From assembly GCA_030145595.1 (NCBI GenBank), contig JAQYVG010000206.1, positions 1 through 5,979 on the forward strand: DNA of 5,979 nt. The letters run 5' to 3'. Source of the stretch: Desulfobacterales bacterium. GTDB lineage: Bacteria > Desulfobacterota > Desulfobacteria > Desulfobacterales > UBA11574. A model generated the notes under the pieces. That model saw only the letters and a program-made list of their open reading frames with translations. It did not search any database and was not told where the DNA came from. Of this stretch, positions 5,905 through 5,979 are shown piece after piece. The number at the start of each line of letters is the position of its first letter. The stretch's first letter is position 1. The position numbers and the translations under genes were made by a program.

Positions 5905-5979
5905 ATGACAGTTGACTCGTTCGATGTTTCATCCCACTTCAAGTGGAATTTACTGTGCTATGAGCTATGGGAAATCTCC
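5905..5979 (+). CDS. Possible start of a divergent gene, running off the window
   Basis: An ATG at 5905 opens 25 codons without a stop to the window edge, beginning MTVDSFDVSSHF and containing WNLLCYELWE. An in-frame TAG at 5890-5892 bounds it upstream. The ribosome binding site is poor (AGAGA about 9 bases before). The composition (few repeats, mixed hydrophobic and polar residues) is protein-like, but so short a frame can be chance. If real, it is transcribed divergently from the first regulator, with 31 bases between the starts. The product is not recognised. Confidence 0.25.
   Translation, partial: MTVDSFDVSSHFKWNLLCYELWEIS
5934..5946. promoter_or_regulatory. Palindrome CCACTT-C-AAGTGG upstream of the first regulator
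   Basis: Perfect 6-base arms around one central base, about 60 bases upstream of the GTG start of the first regulator. The position suits an operator for autoregulation. It differs from the GTTTCA-N3-TGAAAC sites in the other intergenic region, although a lone GTTTCA half-site lies next to it at 5926-5931. It would fall inside the uncertain divergent reading frame. Function is unproven. Confidence 0.3.

Noticed and set aside
1..5979. CRISPR arrays, tRNA or rRNA genes, insertion sequences
   Set aside because: No regularly spaced repeats, no tRNA-like cloverleaf or rRNA signature, and no transposase or terminal repeats were seen; the only long repeats are paralogous coding sequence.

Overview
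The window is a bacterial signalling locus with every confident gene on the minus strand. In transcription order these are an NtrC-family response regulator (5873-4503), a membrane sensor histidine kinase (4418-2973), a second NtrC-family response regulator (2983-1625) and, after a 237-base AT-rich gap, a large gene that leaves the window at base 1. This last gene encodes a cytidylate-kinase-like protein with extra C-terminal domains and a membrane segment. The moderate base composition, two sigma-54 activators around one kinase, and a cytidylate-kinase-2-like protein suggest a deltaproteobacterium in the broad sense (Desulfobacterota). That placement is inference from gene content; there is no marker gene.

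5979-5874: short upstream region with a GTG start for the first regulator. It also holds a 13-base palindrome, a weak sigma-54-like sequence on the plus strand, and a 25-codon plus-strand reading frame that runs off the edge. None of these is certain.
5873-2973: first regulator and kinase, separated by an 84-base gap with a small inverted repeat. The kinase overlaps the second regulator by 11 bases, so those two are almost certainly translated from one message.
1624-1388: the intergenic region. It holds a good sigma-54-type promoter on the minus strand (1441-1426) and, upstream of it, two copies of the palindrome GTTTCA-N3-TGAAAC. This is the layout expected for an enhancer-dependent promoter driven by an NtrC-type activator.
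1387-1: the kinase-like gene, 462 codons without a stop, truncated by the window edge.

Working model: the kinase senses a periplasmic or membrane signal and phosphorylates the second regulator, which has a complete receiver site. That regulator would then bind the paired palindromes and activate the sigma-54 promoter of the kinase-like membrane protein. The first regulator is a paralogue whose receiver has Ala where the phosphoacceptor Asp should be, and whose sigma-54 contact loop reads DAFTGA instead of GAFTGA. It has probably left the normal phosphorelay and acts constitutively, as a modulator, or through another signal. The kinase-like protein has itself lost the usual glycine-rich nucleotide loop. 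The locus therefore pairs one apparently canonical two-component system with two degenerate members of well-known families.
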